Shown one piece after another: positions 9,435 through 19,986 of a stretch of 64,000 bases of DNA. Each line of letters begins with the position of its first letter. Within the stretch, counting starts at the first letter, position 1. The notes under the pieces were generated by a model. The model searched no databases. It was given only the letters and a program-made list of their open reading frames with translations, and was not told the origin of the DNA. The position numbers were made by a program, and so were the translations under genes. The stretch comes from Methyloversatilis universalis EHg5 (GTDB lineage Bacteria > Pseudomonadota > Gammaproteobacteria > Burkholderiales > Rhodocyclaceae), in the NCBI RefSeq assembly GCF_000378945.1, contig NZ_KB900539.1:1313661-1377660 (forward strand). Reading direction: 5' to 3'.

Positions 9435-9866
9435 TCAGCGGTTTTCCGGGCCGCGCGCGATCATCATGCTGGCCACGCCCTTGATGGTCGGCCAGTCCTT
9501 CAGCGCCTCGATCGCCTGTTCGAAACCGGCGGCGGCCGAGCGCTGCAGCGACTGTTCCGCCAGCGACAGCAGACTGCCCGAGTATTCGGTCAGGGCGCGG
9601 TTCTGCAGATCGACGAAGCTCTGATAGAGCGCGCCCGGGCTGTTCGGATCGAAGGCCGGCTCTGCCGGCGCCTCATCGCTTGCGTCAGCCGGGCTCACGC
9701 CCTGCAGCAGCGCGAACACGAAGCGGCCGAGCGCGCGCTGGGCTTCGGCCGACTCCGGGCTGCCGAAGAAATCCGGATCCAGCGTCAGTGCCGGGGCGGC
9801 GTCGCCCTTGCGGCATTCGATGCGGCCATCCGCGCCGATGCGGATGCGCAGTTCGGAAGTGCTCAT
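9435..9866 (-). CDS. Hypothetical protein of 143 residues
   Basis: I do not recognise this gene. It begins at ATG 9866 behind a good ribosome binding site (GAGGA about 9 bases upstream). The protein starts with a short beta-like segment (ELRIRIGADGRIECR), continues as a mixed Ala/Glu-rich region, and ends with a helical part containing ALYQSFVDLQNRALTEY. No signal peptide or membrane segment is seen. It lies 11 bases downstream of lpxH on the same strand and is probably co-transcribed with it. The 3' end faces the efflux sensor kinase. Confidence 0.75.
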   Translation of the reverse strand: MSTSELRIRIGADGRIECRKGDAAPALTLDPDFFGSPESAEAQRALGRFVFALLQGVSPADASDEAPAEPAFDPNSPGALYQSFVDLQNRALTEYSGSLLSLAEQSLQRSAAAGFEQAIEALKDWPTIKGVASMMIARGPENR

Positions 9867-9877
9867 CGTGGAAATCC

Positions 9878-10636
9878 TCAGGCGGGGTAGCGGGTGTCGG
9901 CCACCGGCTGGCCGGCGTCGTCGGTGGTGAAGGCGCGCAGTGCGCCGTCTTCCGCCTCGAACCAGCAGGCGCGGTCGCGCCAGTCGGCCAGCACGTGGCG
10001 TATGCAGGTGGCGCCGTCGACCGTGTGCCGGTGCTGCGCCGGCCGGTGGGTGTGGCCGTGGATCAGCGTGCCCACGTCGTGGTGACGGAACATGGCGGCG
10101 ATCGCATCGGCATTGGCGTCCATCAGGTATTCGCCCTTGCCTGCGGTCGCTTCCTTGCTGCGCCGGCGCATGTCTTCGGCGATCGCGTGGCGTTCGGCCA
10201 GCGGTTTTGCGAGAAAGGCGGCCTGCCACTGCGGGTTCCGCACCATGGTGCGGAACTGCTGGTAGGGCAGGTCATCGGTGCACAGCGTGTCGCCATGCAG
10301 CAGCAGCGTGTCGCGGCCGCCGATGTCGGCGATCAGCCAGTCACCGTGGATGCGGGCGCCGGTGGCTTCGGCGAAGCCGGCTCCCATCAGGAAATCGCGG
10401 TTGCCCGGCAGCACGTGCACTTCGATGCCGGCGGCGTGCAGCGCCCGCAGGGCGTCAATCACCGGGCGCACCGCCGGGTCGGCCACATCTTCGTCGCCGG
10501 CCCAGGCCTCGAACAGGTCGCCGAGCAGGAACACCCGGCGCGCCTGGTGCGCACGACCTTCGAGCAGGGCGACGAAAGCCGTGTTCAGTGCGGGCGTGGC
10601 GGCAGACAGATGCAGGTCGGAACAGAGCAGGTCCAT
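9878..10636 (-). CDS. lpxH: UDP-2,3-diacylglucosamine diphosphatase
   Basis: This enzyme hydrolyses UDP-2,3-diacylglucosamine to lipid X and UMP, the fourth step of lipid A synthesis, at the inner face of the cytoplasmic membrane. All calcineurin-like metallophosphatase blocks are present in order: SDLHL, GDLFEAW, PGNRDF, LHGDTLCTDD and GHTHRP, supplying the two-manganese site. The length of 252 residues is normal. It sits 15 bases after the cytoplasmic cyclophilin gene, on the same strand. Confidence 0.95.
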   Translation of the reverse strand: MDLLCSDLHLSAATPALNTAFVALLEGRAHQARRVFLLGDLFEAWAGDEDVADPAVRPVIDALRALHAAGIEVHVLPGNRDFLMGAGFAEATGARIHGDWLIADIGGRDTLLLHGDTLCTDDLPYQQFRTMVRNPQWQAAFLAKPLAERHAIAEDMRRRSKEATAGKGEYLMDANADAIAAMFRHHDVGTLIHGHTHRPAQHRHTVDGATCIRHVLADWRDRACWFEAEDGALRAFTTDDAGQPVADTRYPA

Positions 10637-10651
10637 GCCGCGCCCGCCGGA

Positions 10652-11140
10652 TCAGGCCACTTCGGCCCGTTCGATCACCACGTCTTCCTTCGGCACGTCC
10701 TGGTGGAAGCCGGAGCGGCCGGTGGCCACGCCCTTGATCTTGTTCACCACGTCCATGCCTTCGGTCACGCGGCCGAACACGCAGTAGCCCCAGCCGTCCT
10801 GCGACTGTTCCTTGTCCAGAAACAGGTTGTCGCCGACGTTGATGAAGAACTGGGCGGTGGCCGAGTGCGGGTCCGAGGTGCGGGCCATGGCGATGGTGCC
10901 GACCGTGTTCGAGAGGCCGTTGCCGGCTTCGTTCTTGATCGGTGCCTGGGTGTCCTTCTGCTTCATGCCCGGCTCGAAGCCGCCGCCCTGGATCATGAAG
11001 TTGCCGATCACGCGATGGAAAATGGTGTTGTCGTAGTGGCCGGCCTCGACGTAGGCGATGAAGTTGGCCACCGTCTGCGGCGCCTTGTCGGCGTCGAGTT
11101 CCAGCGTGATGACGCCGTGATTGGTGTGCAGTTTGACCAT
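10652..11140 (-). CDS. ppiB: Cytoplasmic peptidyl-prolyl cis-trans isomerase (cyclophilin)
   Basis: Cyclophilin of 162 residues that catalyses proline isomerisation in the cytoplasm. The catalytic region [18 protein letters not shown] includes the active-site Arg, and [18 protein letters not shown] is the conserved substrate groove. No signal peptide is present, in contrast to its upstream neighbour, which is a secreted paralogue. It is the middle member of a ppiA-ppiB-lpxH run on the minus strand. Confidence 0.95.
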   Translation of the reverse strand: MVKLHTNHGVITLELDADKAPQTVANFIAYVEAGHYDNTIFHRVIGNFMIQGGGFEPGMKQKDTQAPIKNEAGNGLSNTVGTIAMARTSDPHSATAQFFINVGDNLFLDKEQSQDGWGYCVFGRVTEGMDVVNKIKGVATGRSGFHQDVPKEDVVIERAEVA

Positions 11141-11200
11141 TGCTGTATCTCCGGTTGCGTTGTGCGTTTCTTGTTTCTGCGGGCGAACCGCCCGCAGTGC

Positions 11201-11776
11201 TTACTGCTTGGCTTCGAGCACGCGGGCGGTCTGGATCACCACCGGCGTCATCGGCACGTCCTGGTGCATGCCGGCATTGCCGGTACGCACGTTGGCGATG
11301 TTGTTCACCACTTCCATGCCCTTCACTACCTTGCCGAATGCGGTGTAGCCGTAGCCGTCGCGCGACGGGTAGTCGAGCATGCGGTTGTCGACCAGATTGA
11401 TGAAGAACTGGGCGGTGGCCGAGTGCGGATCATTGGTGCGGGCCATCGCGATGCTGCCCGGCGCGTTGCGCACGCCCTTTTCGATCGCCTGCTTGGCTTC
11501 GTTCTTCACCGGGGCGCGGGTGGCCTTCTGGTTCATCTGCGGATCGAAGCCGCCGCCCTGGATCATGAAGCCGTTGATCACGCGATGGAAGATCAGGCCG
11601 TCGTAGAAACCGGATTTCACGTACTGCAGGAAATTGTCGACCGAGGCCGGGGCGGCTTCCGGGAACAGTTCGATCACCACCGTGCCCTGGCTGGTCTTCA
11701 GTTCGACCTGAGGATTGGTGGCGAACGCGATCAGCGGCATCAGGCCGGCCAGCAGGCCGAGCAGCAACTTCTTCAT
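11201..11776 (-). CDS. ppiA: Periplasmic peptidyl-prolyl cis-trans isomerase (cyclophilin)
   Basis: A secreted cyclophilin of 191 residues. The N-terminus MKKLLLGLLAGLMPLIAFA is a classic signal peptide with cleavage after AFA. The domain has [18 protein letters not shown] and [18 protein letters not shown], so catalytic residues are intact. It would assist folding in the periplasm. A 60-base gap separates it from ppiB, so the two may be co-transcribed. Confidence 0.95.
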   Translation of the reverse strand: MKKLLLGLLAGLMPLIAFATNPQVELKTSQGTVVIELFPEAAPASVDNFLQYVKSGFYDGLIFHRVINGFMIQGGGFDPQMNQKATRAPVKNEAKQAIEKGVRNAPGSIAMARTNDPHSATAQFFINLVDNRMLDYPSRDGYGYTAFGKVVKGMEVVNNIANVRTGNAGMHQDVPMTPVVIQTARVLEAKQ

Positions 11777-11850
11777 GCGGGAGACTCCGTGTGGGTGAAA
11801 GGTGGATTAAAGGGGTGGCGGCGACACAGACAGATCCGGACGCCGCCGGT

Positions 11851-13080
11851 TCAGACCGAACCTTCGAACACGATGCGCCAGCGGCCGTTTTCCTTCTGCC
11901 AGTACTGCTGCTTGCGCATCACGTTGGACAGCGAGTCGCTGCGGTAGTCCTGTTCGAAGGTGACCACCACCAGCTGTTCGCGGCCCGGGTTACGGAAGGT
12001 GCTCAGGTTGCGCACGCCGACCTTGATCCATTGCTTGGTGGTGAGCGCGTCGCGCTTGCTGCGGGCGAAGGCGGCAAAGTCCTTGCCGTCGGCGCTGAAT
12101 TTCGGTGAATAGTGGGCCAGCAGACGATCCGGATTGCGGCTTTCCCAGTCCAGTCGCCACTGCTCCATTGCCCGGTTGAATTCGCTGCGCTCGGCCTGCC
12201 AGTCGTCCTGCGACAGCCATTCGACCTGGTCGCTGATGACCACCGGCACCGGTGCGCCCTGCAGGTAGCGGTTCAGTGCCTGGAAATCCGGATTGGCCAG
12301 CACCACGCAACCGTCGGAGGCACGCGGCGGGCGCGAGAAGGTGTCGGACGGCGTGCCGTGCAGCCAGATGCCGTGGCCGTTCTTGCCCAGCTTGCGGTCC
12401 CAGGCGTTGGGATAATTGATCGGCAGCGCGCCGGCGCCGTAGAAATCGGTCAGCCTTTCCGGCGGCAGGAAGCCGGTCACCTGATATACGCCGAGCGGCG
12501 TCTTCTTGTCGCCCTCACGCATCTTGTCGGTGCCGAGGCGGCCGTGCGACACATACCAGTCGGCGACGAAGCGTGGCCGGCCATTCACGTTCTCGTACAG
12601 ATAGAGGCGCGAGCGCCGGGTGTCCACCACCACCGCGTGCCGCTGGTCGGCCGGCATCTGCAGCAGATAGCGCGGCACGCTGTCGACCGGCGGCTTGTCG
12701 CGGTAGGCGCGGATGCGCACCACCGCCTCATCGCGCAGGTCGGCCAGTCTTTCGGCCGGCGCGTTCGGCGCATTGCCTATGGTGGTCAGCGCGCTGGCGC
12801 GTGCCAGCAGCAGGTCACCGCGTATCAGGTGACCGAGCCGGAAATTGGGCCAGGTGCGGAGCAGGGCGTCGACCTGCTCCAGCGCAAGGTCCAGCCGCTT
12901 GTGCTCGATCTGCCGGAATACCTGCTCCAGCATGGGCTCCGGCCCGCTGTCCGAGTAACGGACAGCGTCGCCGGACTGACCCGAGCCGATGGCCAGTGGC
13001 ACGCACAGCGAAGACAGGAAGAGCGCGTTGCGCAGCACGCGCGCGAGCGCGCGGCTGCCCGGATGCTGCCACGCGCTCAT
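11851..13080 (-). CDS. L,D-transpeptidase with C-terminal Cds6/NTF2-like domain
   Basis: A cell-wall enzyme expected to form 3-3 crosslinks or attach proteins to peptidoglycan in the periplasm. The 409-residue protein has a hydrophobic N-terminal segment (about residues 17-32, signal or anchor). A YkuD domain near residues 125-260 has the catalytic pattern HGTPS...SDGCVVL with the nucleophile Cys. The C-terminal 110 residues (from about EWLSQDDWQ) form an NTF2-like domain resembling the end of the next protein upstream. I start at ATG 13080, which overlaps the upstream stop by ATGA; a longer in-frame extension only reads the upstream gene in the wrong frame. Substrate is inferred from the family. 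Confidence 0.88.
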   Translation of the reverse strand: MSAWQHPGSRALARVLRNALFLSSLCVPLAIGSGQSGDAVRYSDSGPEPMLEQVFRQIEHKRLDLALEQVDALLRTWPNFRLGHLIRGDLLLARASALTTIGNAPNAPAERLADLRDEAVVRIRAYRDKPPVDSVPRYLLQMPADQRHAVVVDTRRSRLYLYENVNGRPRFVADWYVSHGRLGTDKMREGDKKTPLGVYQVTGFLPPERLTDFYGAGALPINYPNAWDRKLGKNGHGIWLHGTPSDTFSRPPRASDGCVVLANPDFQALNRYLQGAPVPVVISDQVEWLSQDDWQAERSEFNRAMEQWRLDWESRNPDRLLAHYSPKFSADGKDFAAFARSKRDALTTKQWIKVGVRNLSTFRNPGREQLVVVTFEQDYRSDSLSNVMRKQQYWQKENGRWRIVFEGSV

Positions 13081-14183
13081 CCGCCGACCCGCTCCTGCTG
13101 GATGAGCCAGCGGCCATCGCGTTTCACCAGCGTCAGCGTCTTGGTGGCACTGGTCTTCAGTCCGACCGAACGGTAGTGCTGGCGGAAGCTCACGTCGGCG
13201 CGATCGGCACCCGCCGGCCTGACCTTGACGTTCTCCACCTTCACCTCGATCGTGCCCGGCTTCTCGATGCGCACCCGACGGTCGCTTTCCCAGGCGCTGC
13301 GCGACTTGCCGTCCGGCACCTTGAAATCGGCAGCGTAATGGCCGAGATAGCCCTTCACGTCCTTGCGCGACCATGCGGCAGCCCAGTCTTCGACCGCACG
13401 CGACAGTTCGGCTTCCGGCAGTGCGTCCGACGGCGGCACCTGAACCGCGGCCTTGACCGGCAGCGACGGTGCAGCCTGCGGTGCGGTCGGCTGGGCCGTG
13501 GTCGGTGCCGGCTTGGCCGGGGCTGCGGCCGGAGCCGCCGCCTGCGGTGCGGGGGTGGCCGGTTTGGCCGACGGCGCCGGAGCGGCAGCGACCGGTGGCA
13601 GCGGCGAGGGCGCTACCTGGGCCAGCGCCGACGGGCGGGTCTGGCCGCGGGCGCCGTTGCTCACCATTTCGCGGATCAGATTGAGCTTGCTCTGCGCACC
13701 GGCGTTGGACGAATCGAGCTGCAGCGCCCGGTCATAGGCCTGGGTGGCCATGCGGGCGTAGATGTCGCCCAGGTTCTCGTGCGCCACCGCGTAGCTCGGG
13801 TGGGTGCGTATCGCCATTTCAAGTGCGGTCTTGGCCTTGTCGTACTGCTTCTGCTGTGCGTACAGCACGGCCAGGTTGTTGTAAGGCTCCGGCAGTTCCG
13901 GGTAGTCCTCGGTCAGCTTCTGGAATACCGAGGTTGCCTCAGGGATCTTGCCCAGCTCGGTCAGGATCAGGCCCTTGAAGAACCGGCCCTGCGGATCGCG
14001 TGGTTTCTGCGCAAGGAAGGCATCGATCTTTTCCAGCGCCTGCTGCGGCTGTTTCTGGCGCAGCAGCTGTTCGGCTTCCTGCACGCTGTTGGCAAAGGCG
14101 GGCGCGAGCGACGCGCCGAGCACGAACAGGCCGGCGAGCAGGCGGGTGGCGAAGCGCGGGGCGGAGCGGGGCGAGAGGGCCAT
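13077..14183 (-). CDS. Secreted TPR protein with C-terminal Cds6/NTF2-like domain
   Basis: A 368-residue periplasmic protein. It has a signal peptide (LLAGLFVLGASLAPAFA, cleavage near AFA-NS), then three to four TPR-like repeats at about residues 33-165 (for example PEPYNNLAVLYAQQKQYDKA). A Pro/Ala-rich linker spans about 180-260, and a C-terminal domain (AVEDWAAAWSRKDVKGYLGHY onward) matches the end of the downstream L,D-transpeptidase. The two genes overlap by four bases and are surely co-expressed. It probably scaffolds or targets the transpeptidase; that is inference from the shared domain and coupling. Confidence 0.85.
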   Translation of the reverse strand: MALSPRSAPRFATRLLAGLFVLGASLAPAFANSVQEAEQLLRQKQPQQALEKIDAFLAQKPRDPQGRFFKGLILTELGKIPEATSVFQKLTEDYPELPEPYNNLAVLYAQQKQYDKAKTALEMAIRTHPSYAVAHENLGDIYARMATQAYDRALQLDSSNAGAQSKLNLIREMVSNGARGQTRPSALAQVAPSPLPPVAAAPAPSAKPATPAPQAAAPAAAPAKPAPTTAQPTAPQAAPSLPVKAAVQVPPSDALPEAELSRAVEDWAAAWSRKDVKGYLGHYAADFKVPDGKSRSAWESDRRVRIEKPGTIEVKVENVKVRPAGADRADVSFRQHYRSVGLKTSATKTLTLVKRDGRWLIQQERVGG

Positions 14184-14334
14184 GTGTTAGACTTTTTGGC
14201 GTGAATACGTCGTTTGACAACCCCGGATCTTATCAAGAAGGTGCCCCGGCGTCCTGCCGTCGCACCTGATTCGGTTCGCCGCCCGCTCCCAGCCGGGCCG
14301 TCCTCCAGCCGTCGCTCCGAAACCGTCCCCTGCC

Positions 14335-15714
14335 ATGCTCAAGATCTACAACACCCTCGCCCGCGAAAAACAGGATTTCGTGCCGATCGAACCCGGCCGG
14401 GTGCGCATGTACGTATGTGGCATGACGGTGTACGACTTCTGTCATCTGGGTCATGCGCGTGTGATGGTGGTGTTCGACATGGTCACCCGCTGGCTGCGCG
14501 CGTCCGACTACGCGGTGACCTATGTCCGCAACATCACCGACATCGACGACAAGATCATCAGGCGTGCCGCCGAGAACGGCGAAACGATGCGCGCGCTGAC
14601 CGACCGCTTCATCGCCGCCATGCATCAGGACGCCGACGCGCTGGGCGTGCTGCGGCCGGATCACGAACCGCGCGCCACCGAATTCGTGCCGCAGATGCAG
14701 ACGCTGATCCAGCGGCTCGAAGCGAAGGGCCTGGCCTACCGCGCCGCCAGCGGCGACGTGAACTACAGCGTGCGCAAGTTCGACGGCTACGGAAAGCTGT
14801 CCGGCAAGTCGCTGGACGATCTGCGTGCCGGCGAGCGGGTGGACGTGATCGACGACAAGCAGGATCCGCTCGATTTCGTGCTGTGGAAGCACGCCAAGCC
14901 GGCCGAGCCGGCCGAGGCGAAGTGGGCGTCGCCCTGGGGTGACGGCCGCCCGGGCTGGCATATCGAATGCTCGGCCATGAGTTCGCAACTGTTGGGCGAC
15001 CAGTTCGACATTCACGGCGGCGGCGCCGACCTGCAGTTCCCGCACCACGAGAACGAGATCGCCCAGAGCGAGGGCGCGCACGGCCACACCTTCGTCAATT
15101 ACTGGATGCACAACGGCTTCGTCCGCGTAGACGACGAGAAGATGTCGAAGTCGCTCGGCAACTTCTTCACCATCCGCGAAGTGCTGCAGACCTACGACGC
15201 CGAGGTGGTGCGCTTCTTCATTCTGCGCGCCCACTACCGCAGCCCGCTGAACTACTCCGACGCCCATCTGGACGACGCGCGCGGCGCGCTGACCCGGCTC
15301 TACACGACGCTGAAGAACGTGCCGCCGGCCACCTGTCAGCCGGACTGGAGCACGCCGGCCGGCAGCCGTTTCCGCGCCGCGATGGACGATGACTTCAATA
15401 CCGCTGAGGCGCTGGCGGTGCTGTTCGAACTGTCGAACGAAGCCAACCGCGGCAATGACGCGGCGGTGGCCGGCGAACTGCGCGCACTGGCCGGCGTGCT
15501 CGGTCTGCTGGAACGTTCTCCCGAAGACTTCCTCAAAGGCCGTGCACAGGCCGGCGGTCTGAACGACGCGCAGATCGAGGCACTGATCGCGCAGCGCGTT
15601 GCCGCCAAGAAGGCACGCGACTTCGCGACTGCCGACCGGGTGCGCGACGAGCTGAAACAGCAGGGCATCATTCTGGAAGATTCCGCCGCCGGAACGACCT
15701 GGCGACGGGAGTGA
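14335..15714 (+). CDS. cysS: Cysteinyl-tRNA synthetase
   Basis: Charges tRNA-Cys in the cytoplasm. The 459-residue protein shows the class I signatures HLGH in the N-terminus ([16 protein letters not shown]) and KMSKS ([11 protein letters not shown]), plus the zinc-binding Cys of [10 protein letters not shown] and the HIECSAM block. Length and order match CysS. It is transcribed divergently from the TPR/transpeptidase pair; the 151-base gap holds a TTGACA at 14214-14219 but no well-spaced -10 on the plus strand. Confidence 0.97.
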   Translation: MLKIYNTLAREKQDFVPIEPGRVRMYVCGMTVYDFCHLGHARVMVVFDMVTRWLRASDYAVTYVRNITDIDDKIIRRAAENGETMRALTDRFIAAMHQDADALGVLRPDHEPRATEFVPQMQTLIQRLEAKGLAYRAASGDVNYSVRKFDGYGKLSGKSLDDLRAGERVDVIDDKQDPLDFVLWKHAKPAEPAEAKWASPWGDGRPGWHIECSAMSSQLLGDQFDIHGGGADLQFPHHENEIAQSEGAHGHTFVNYWMHNGFVRVDDEKMSKSLGNFFTIREVLQTYDAEVVRFFILRAHYRSPLNYSDAHLDDARGALTRLYTTLKNVPPATCQPDWSTPAGSRFRAAMDDDFNTAEALAVLFELSNEANRGNDAAVAGELRALAGVLGLLERSPEDFLKGRAQAGGLNDAQIEALIAQRVAAKKARDFATADRVRDELKQQGIILEDSAAGTTWRRE

Positions 15715-15735
15715 CATGGGGTTTGGCCGCAAGAC

Positions 15736-16464
15736 ATGCGTGCGATCACGATCAAGGCAGCGTGGAACGGCCACAGCGATTGCGAAGGGTGCAGCATCCG
15801 TCGTTCGGTGCTGTTCGCTGATCTGGTCGAGGCCGATTTTGCGCTGCTGCATGACCAGATCGACGACCTGGACTACCCCTCCGGGTCGGTGATCTACCAC
15901 GCGGGTGCGCACGGCGACTGGCTGTTCACGCTGCGTGCCGGTGCGGTCAAGCTGGTGCGCTACAGCACCGACGGCAACCAGCGCATCCTGCGCATCCTGC
16001 GGCCGGGCGATGTGTGCGGGCTGGAAGCGCTGGTCAGGCCCGGCTATGACCACACCGCGATCACGCTGGCCCCGGTCAAGCTGTGCCGCATTCCGCGCAC
16101 GCTGATCGAGCGGCTGAACCGCGAAACCCCCCGCCTGCAGAAACCGCTGCTCGAACACTGGTACGCCGCGCTGGCCGAAGCCGATGCCTGGCTGGCCGAA
16201 CTGGCGGCAGGTCACGCCGACGTGAAGACCCGGGTGGCGCGGCTGTTGCTGCGCCTGCGCACCGCCGAGGCCCCGGACCGCGTGATCCGGCTCAGCCTCG
16301 AAGACTTCGGCGCCATCCTCGGCGTCGCCCCGGAATCGGCCAGCCGCGCGCTGGGGGTATTGCGTCGCAGCAAGCTCCTGGCCGACGCGGAAAGCCGCTA
16401 CCACTGGCGGATTGACTCTTCAGGCCTGGCCGCACTTCTTGCGGCGCAAGATCAGGAAAACTGA
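15736..16464 (+). CDS. Crp/Fnr-family transcriptional regulator with Fnr-like cysteines
   Basis: A 242-residue regulator with a cyclic-nucleotide-fold sensor domain (about residues 25-140), a dimerisation helix and a winged helix-turn-helix. The recognition helix reads APESASRAL, keeping the Glu-x-x-Ser-Arg pattern that lets FNR read TTGAT half-sites. The N-terminus has DCEGC (C16, C19). Further cysteines are C94 and C117; C117 (KLCRIP) aligns with the internal cluster ligand of FNR. FNR has three N-terminal ligands, whereas only two are seen here, so a [4Fe-4S] site is possible only if C94 or a non-Cys residue helps. An oxygen or redox sensor is likely but unproven. It starts 21 bases after cysS. 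Confidence 0.85.
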   Translation: MRAITIKAAWNGHSDCEGCSIRRSVLFADLVEADFALLHDQIDDLDYPSGSVIYHAGAHGDWLFTLRAGAVKLVRYSTDGNQRILRILRPGDVCGLEALVRPGYDHTAITLAPVKLCRIPRTLIERLNRETPRLQKPLLEHWYAALAEADAWLAELAAGHADVKTRVARLLLRLRTAEAPDRVIRLSLEDFGAILGVAPESASRALGVLRRSKLLADAESRYHWRIDSSGLAALLAAQDQEN

Positions 16465-16537
16465 TTGTTTGTTGCGGAATGCAATGCCTTTTGCGGGCAG
16501 GGCCGGTCGCGTCCACCCAAATCGCATCATTCGTGAC

Positions 16538-16556
16538 TCTTATAGCAGACATAAGA
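16538..16556. promoter_or_regulatory. Inverted repeat TCTTAT-N7-ATAAGA upstream of pckG
   Basis: Perfect 6-bp arms (16538-16543 and 16551-16556) in an AT-rich patch of an otherwise GC-rich 267-base gap between the Fnr-like gene and pckG. It is a candidate operator or promoter core. No other gene-like signal is seen in this gap, apart from a small CAACGG/CCGTTG dyad near 16683-16700. Confidence 0.4.
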
Positions 16557-16731
16557 CACGGTTATGGTTAAAGTGCCACTTCCGCAAGGATGACCGCAGA
16601 CGCTGTCGGCGGTCAGCAGGGTCCGACGCATACACCTACCCGGTGGATGCCGAGTCTGTTTCAACCGTCGAACCGGGACGGCAACGGTTACCACCGTTGT
16701 CCGAGTCCGGTGGATATTGGAGAGCGTCGCA

Positions 16732-18597
<1,866 letters not shown>

Positions 18598-18604
18598 TGG
18601 CGAC

Positions 18605-18631
18605 GCAGGTCGCGGGGGTGCCGCGACCTGC
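18605..18631 (+). other. Perfect 11-bp hairpin just after pckG
   Basis: GCAGGTCGCGG and CCGCGACCTGC with a 5-base loop begin 8 bases after the stop codon. There is no T-tract; it may protect the mRNA 3' end or act with the true terminator downstream. Confidence 0.6.
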
Positions 18632-18655
18632 TGCACACGCCACACAGACCGCTTC

Positions 18656-18684
18656 AAAGCCCGCTTCGGCGGGCTTTTTTCTTT
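18656..18684 (+). terminator. Rho-independent terminator of pckG
   Basis: A 9-bp stem built on AGCCCGC/GCGGGCT with a TTCG loop is followed by a T-rich run (TTTTTTCTTTT). Confidence 0.9.
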
Positions 18685-18725
18685 TCCGCGACACGAGCGC
18701 TCCGCGCCCGCCTGCGCAAGCGGGC

Positions 18726-18753
18726 TTGACCCGGCGCTTCCCGATCGCATACC
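18726..18753 (+). promoter_or_regulatory. Possible promoter of the B12 operon
   Basis: TTGACC (18726-18731), 16-bp spacer, CATACC (18748-18753), ending just before the riboswitch. The -35 is good and the -10 weak. Confidence 0.4.
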
Positions 18754-18760
18754 CTGCGCA

Positions 18761-18960
18761 CGCCTCAGGTGCCCCGCGCGGCTGTCGTCGCAAGGGGTGA
18801 AACGGGAAGTCCGGTGCGCATGACCGCCTCACGGTGATGCAATTCCGGCGCTGCCCCCGCAACGGTAAGCGAGTCGTAGCGCTCCATTCAGCCACTGTGC
18901 CCCACGCACGGGAAGGCGGATCGCACACACCCCCTCGCAAGCCCGGAGACCGGCCTGGCG
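18761..18960 (+). ncRNA. Cobalamin (adenosylcobalamin-class) riboswitch
   Basis: Conserved pieces occur in order: GGGTGAAACGGGAA at 18795-18808, CTGCCCCCGCAACGGTAA at 18851-18868, GCCACTG near 18891, and the B12 box AAGCCCGGAGACCGGCCTG at 18939-18957. P1 can form between the start (CGCC..AGGT) and end (ACCGGCCTGGCG). About 180 bases of leader follow before the first start codon, with several possible hairpins (18964-18979; 19106-19124) that could form the expression platform. It lies upstream of two surface proteins and a BtuB-like receptor, all expected to be repressed when B12 is plentiful. Confidence 0.95.
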
Positions 18961-19141
18961 CGCAAGGTCTTTTGACCTTCGGACCGATGGCTGCGGTGGG
19001 CGGCCTGGGGCGCATGCGTTCGTTCGGCCGCCACGCGGCCGTCATGTTACGTTCCTGTGCGTTTCTCGCGCGGCCTGCCGCGTGCCATCGGATTTTCTGC
19101 TTTTCGCCGGCGGGTGATGCCGGCAATGCACGGAGATCTGC

Positions 19142-19960
19142 ATGCGTACCTCACTGACCCCCCTGATCGCTCTGGCCGGCCTCGCGCTGGCCCCTTCCGC
19201 ACACGCCGGCCCGTTCGCGCCGGCGGCCGGCAGCGCCGGCTCCACCGCCCTGCACAAGGACAATGCCGCTTTCGTCCAGTGGGCCACCGGCTACCGCGAC
19301 TACCAGCCGGGCCCCAACGTCGACGCCGCCTGGAAGAACCCGGCCAAGGGCCTGGGCAAGGCCGAAGGCACATCCACCGATGTAGTGGTGCTGGGCGACG
19401 GCGGCCGCATTACGCTCACTTTCGATGGCTACATCACCAACGGCGCCGGCGCCGATTTCGCGGTGTTCGAGAACAGCTTCAGCAACACCTTCCTCGAACT
19501 GGCTTTCGTCGAGGTGTCGTCCAACGGCAGCGACTTCTTCCGCTTCCCGAACTACTCCTTCACCGCCAGCCCGGTGTCCGGTTTCGGCAGCATCGATCCG
19601 ACCAATATCGACGGCCTGGCCGGCAAGTATCGCCAGGGCTACGGCACGCCCTTCGATCTGGACCAGCTGAGCGGCATCGCCGGGCTGGACGTGAACAGGG
19701 TGCAGTACGTGCGCCTGATCGACGTGATCGGCAACGGCTCGACCTTCGACAGCTACCCAGCCGCCTACGGCGGCCCGCACCCGATCTACGACCCGTACCC
19801 GACCTCGGGCAGCAGCGGCTTCGACCTCGACGCGGTGGGCGTCATCCACTACGCCGCCTTCGCCGCCCAGACACCGCCGGTGCCCGAACCGTCGCAGTGG
19901 GCGATGTACGCCGCCGCGCTGGGCCTGCTGTCTGTCGTCGTCCGCCGTTACCGCGCCTGA
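19142..19960 (+). CDS. B12-regulated PEP-CTERM surface protein
   Basis: A 272-residue exported protein of unknown biochemical function. It has a signal peptide (residues 1-22, ending AHA-G) and a beta-rich body with [20 protein letters not shown] and [11 protein letters not shown]. The C-terminus carries a PEP-CTERM sorting signal: VPEPS at about 247, a hydrophobic segment and the basic tail RRYRA. It should therefore be processed by an exosortase and displayed on the cell surface. Similar proteins are known beside B12 riboswitches and BtuB receptors, so a role in capturing corrinoids is a reasonable inference. GGAG lies about 7 bases before the ATG. It is the first gene after the riboswitch. 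Confidence 0.88.
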   Translation: MRTSLTPLIALAGLALAPSAHAGPFAPAAGSAGSTALHKDNAAFVQWATGYRDYQPGPNVDAAWKNPAKGLGKAEGTSTDVVVLGDGGRITLTFDGYITNGAGADFAVFENSFSNTFLELAFVEVSSNGSDFFRFPNYSFTASPVSGFGSIDPTNIDGLAGKYRQGYGTPFDLDQLSGIAGLDVNRVQYVRLIDVIGNGSTFDSYPAAYGGPHPIYDPYPTSGSSGFDLDAVGVIHYAAFAAQTPPVPEPSQWAMYAAALGLLSVVVRRYRA

Positions 19961-19986
19961 AGGGCGCCGCACAGGGAATCCCGCAC

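Noticed and set aside
9680-11947. Open frame of about 755 codons on the plus strand over lpxH, ppiB and ppiA
   Set aside because: Runs antisense through three recognised genes and has no motif.
13081-13374. N-terminal extension of the L,D-transpeptidase to 13374
   Set aside because: The extra residues lie inside the TPR gene in another frame, are basic low-complexity and unlike the family; the ATGA-overlap start at 13080 is better.
14233-16404. Open frame of about 720 codons antisense to cysS and the Fnr-like gene
   Set aside because: Both plus-strand genes are certain; the antisense product has no domain.
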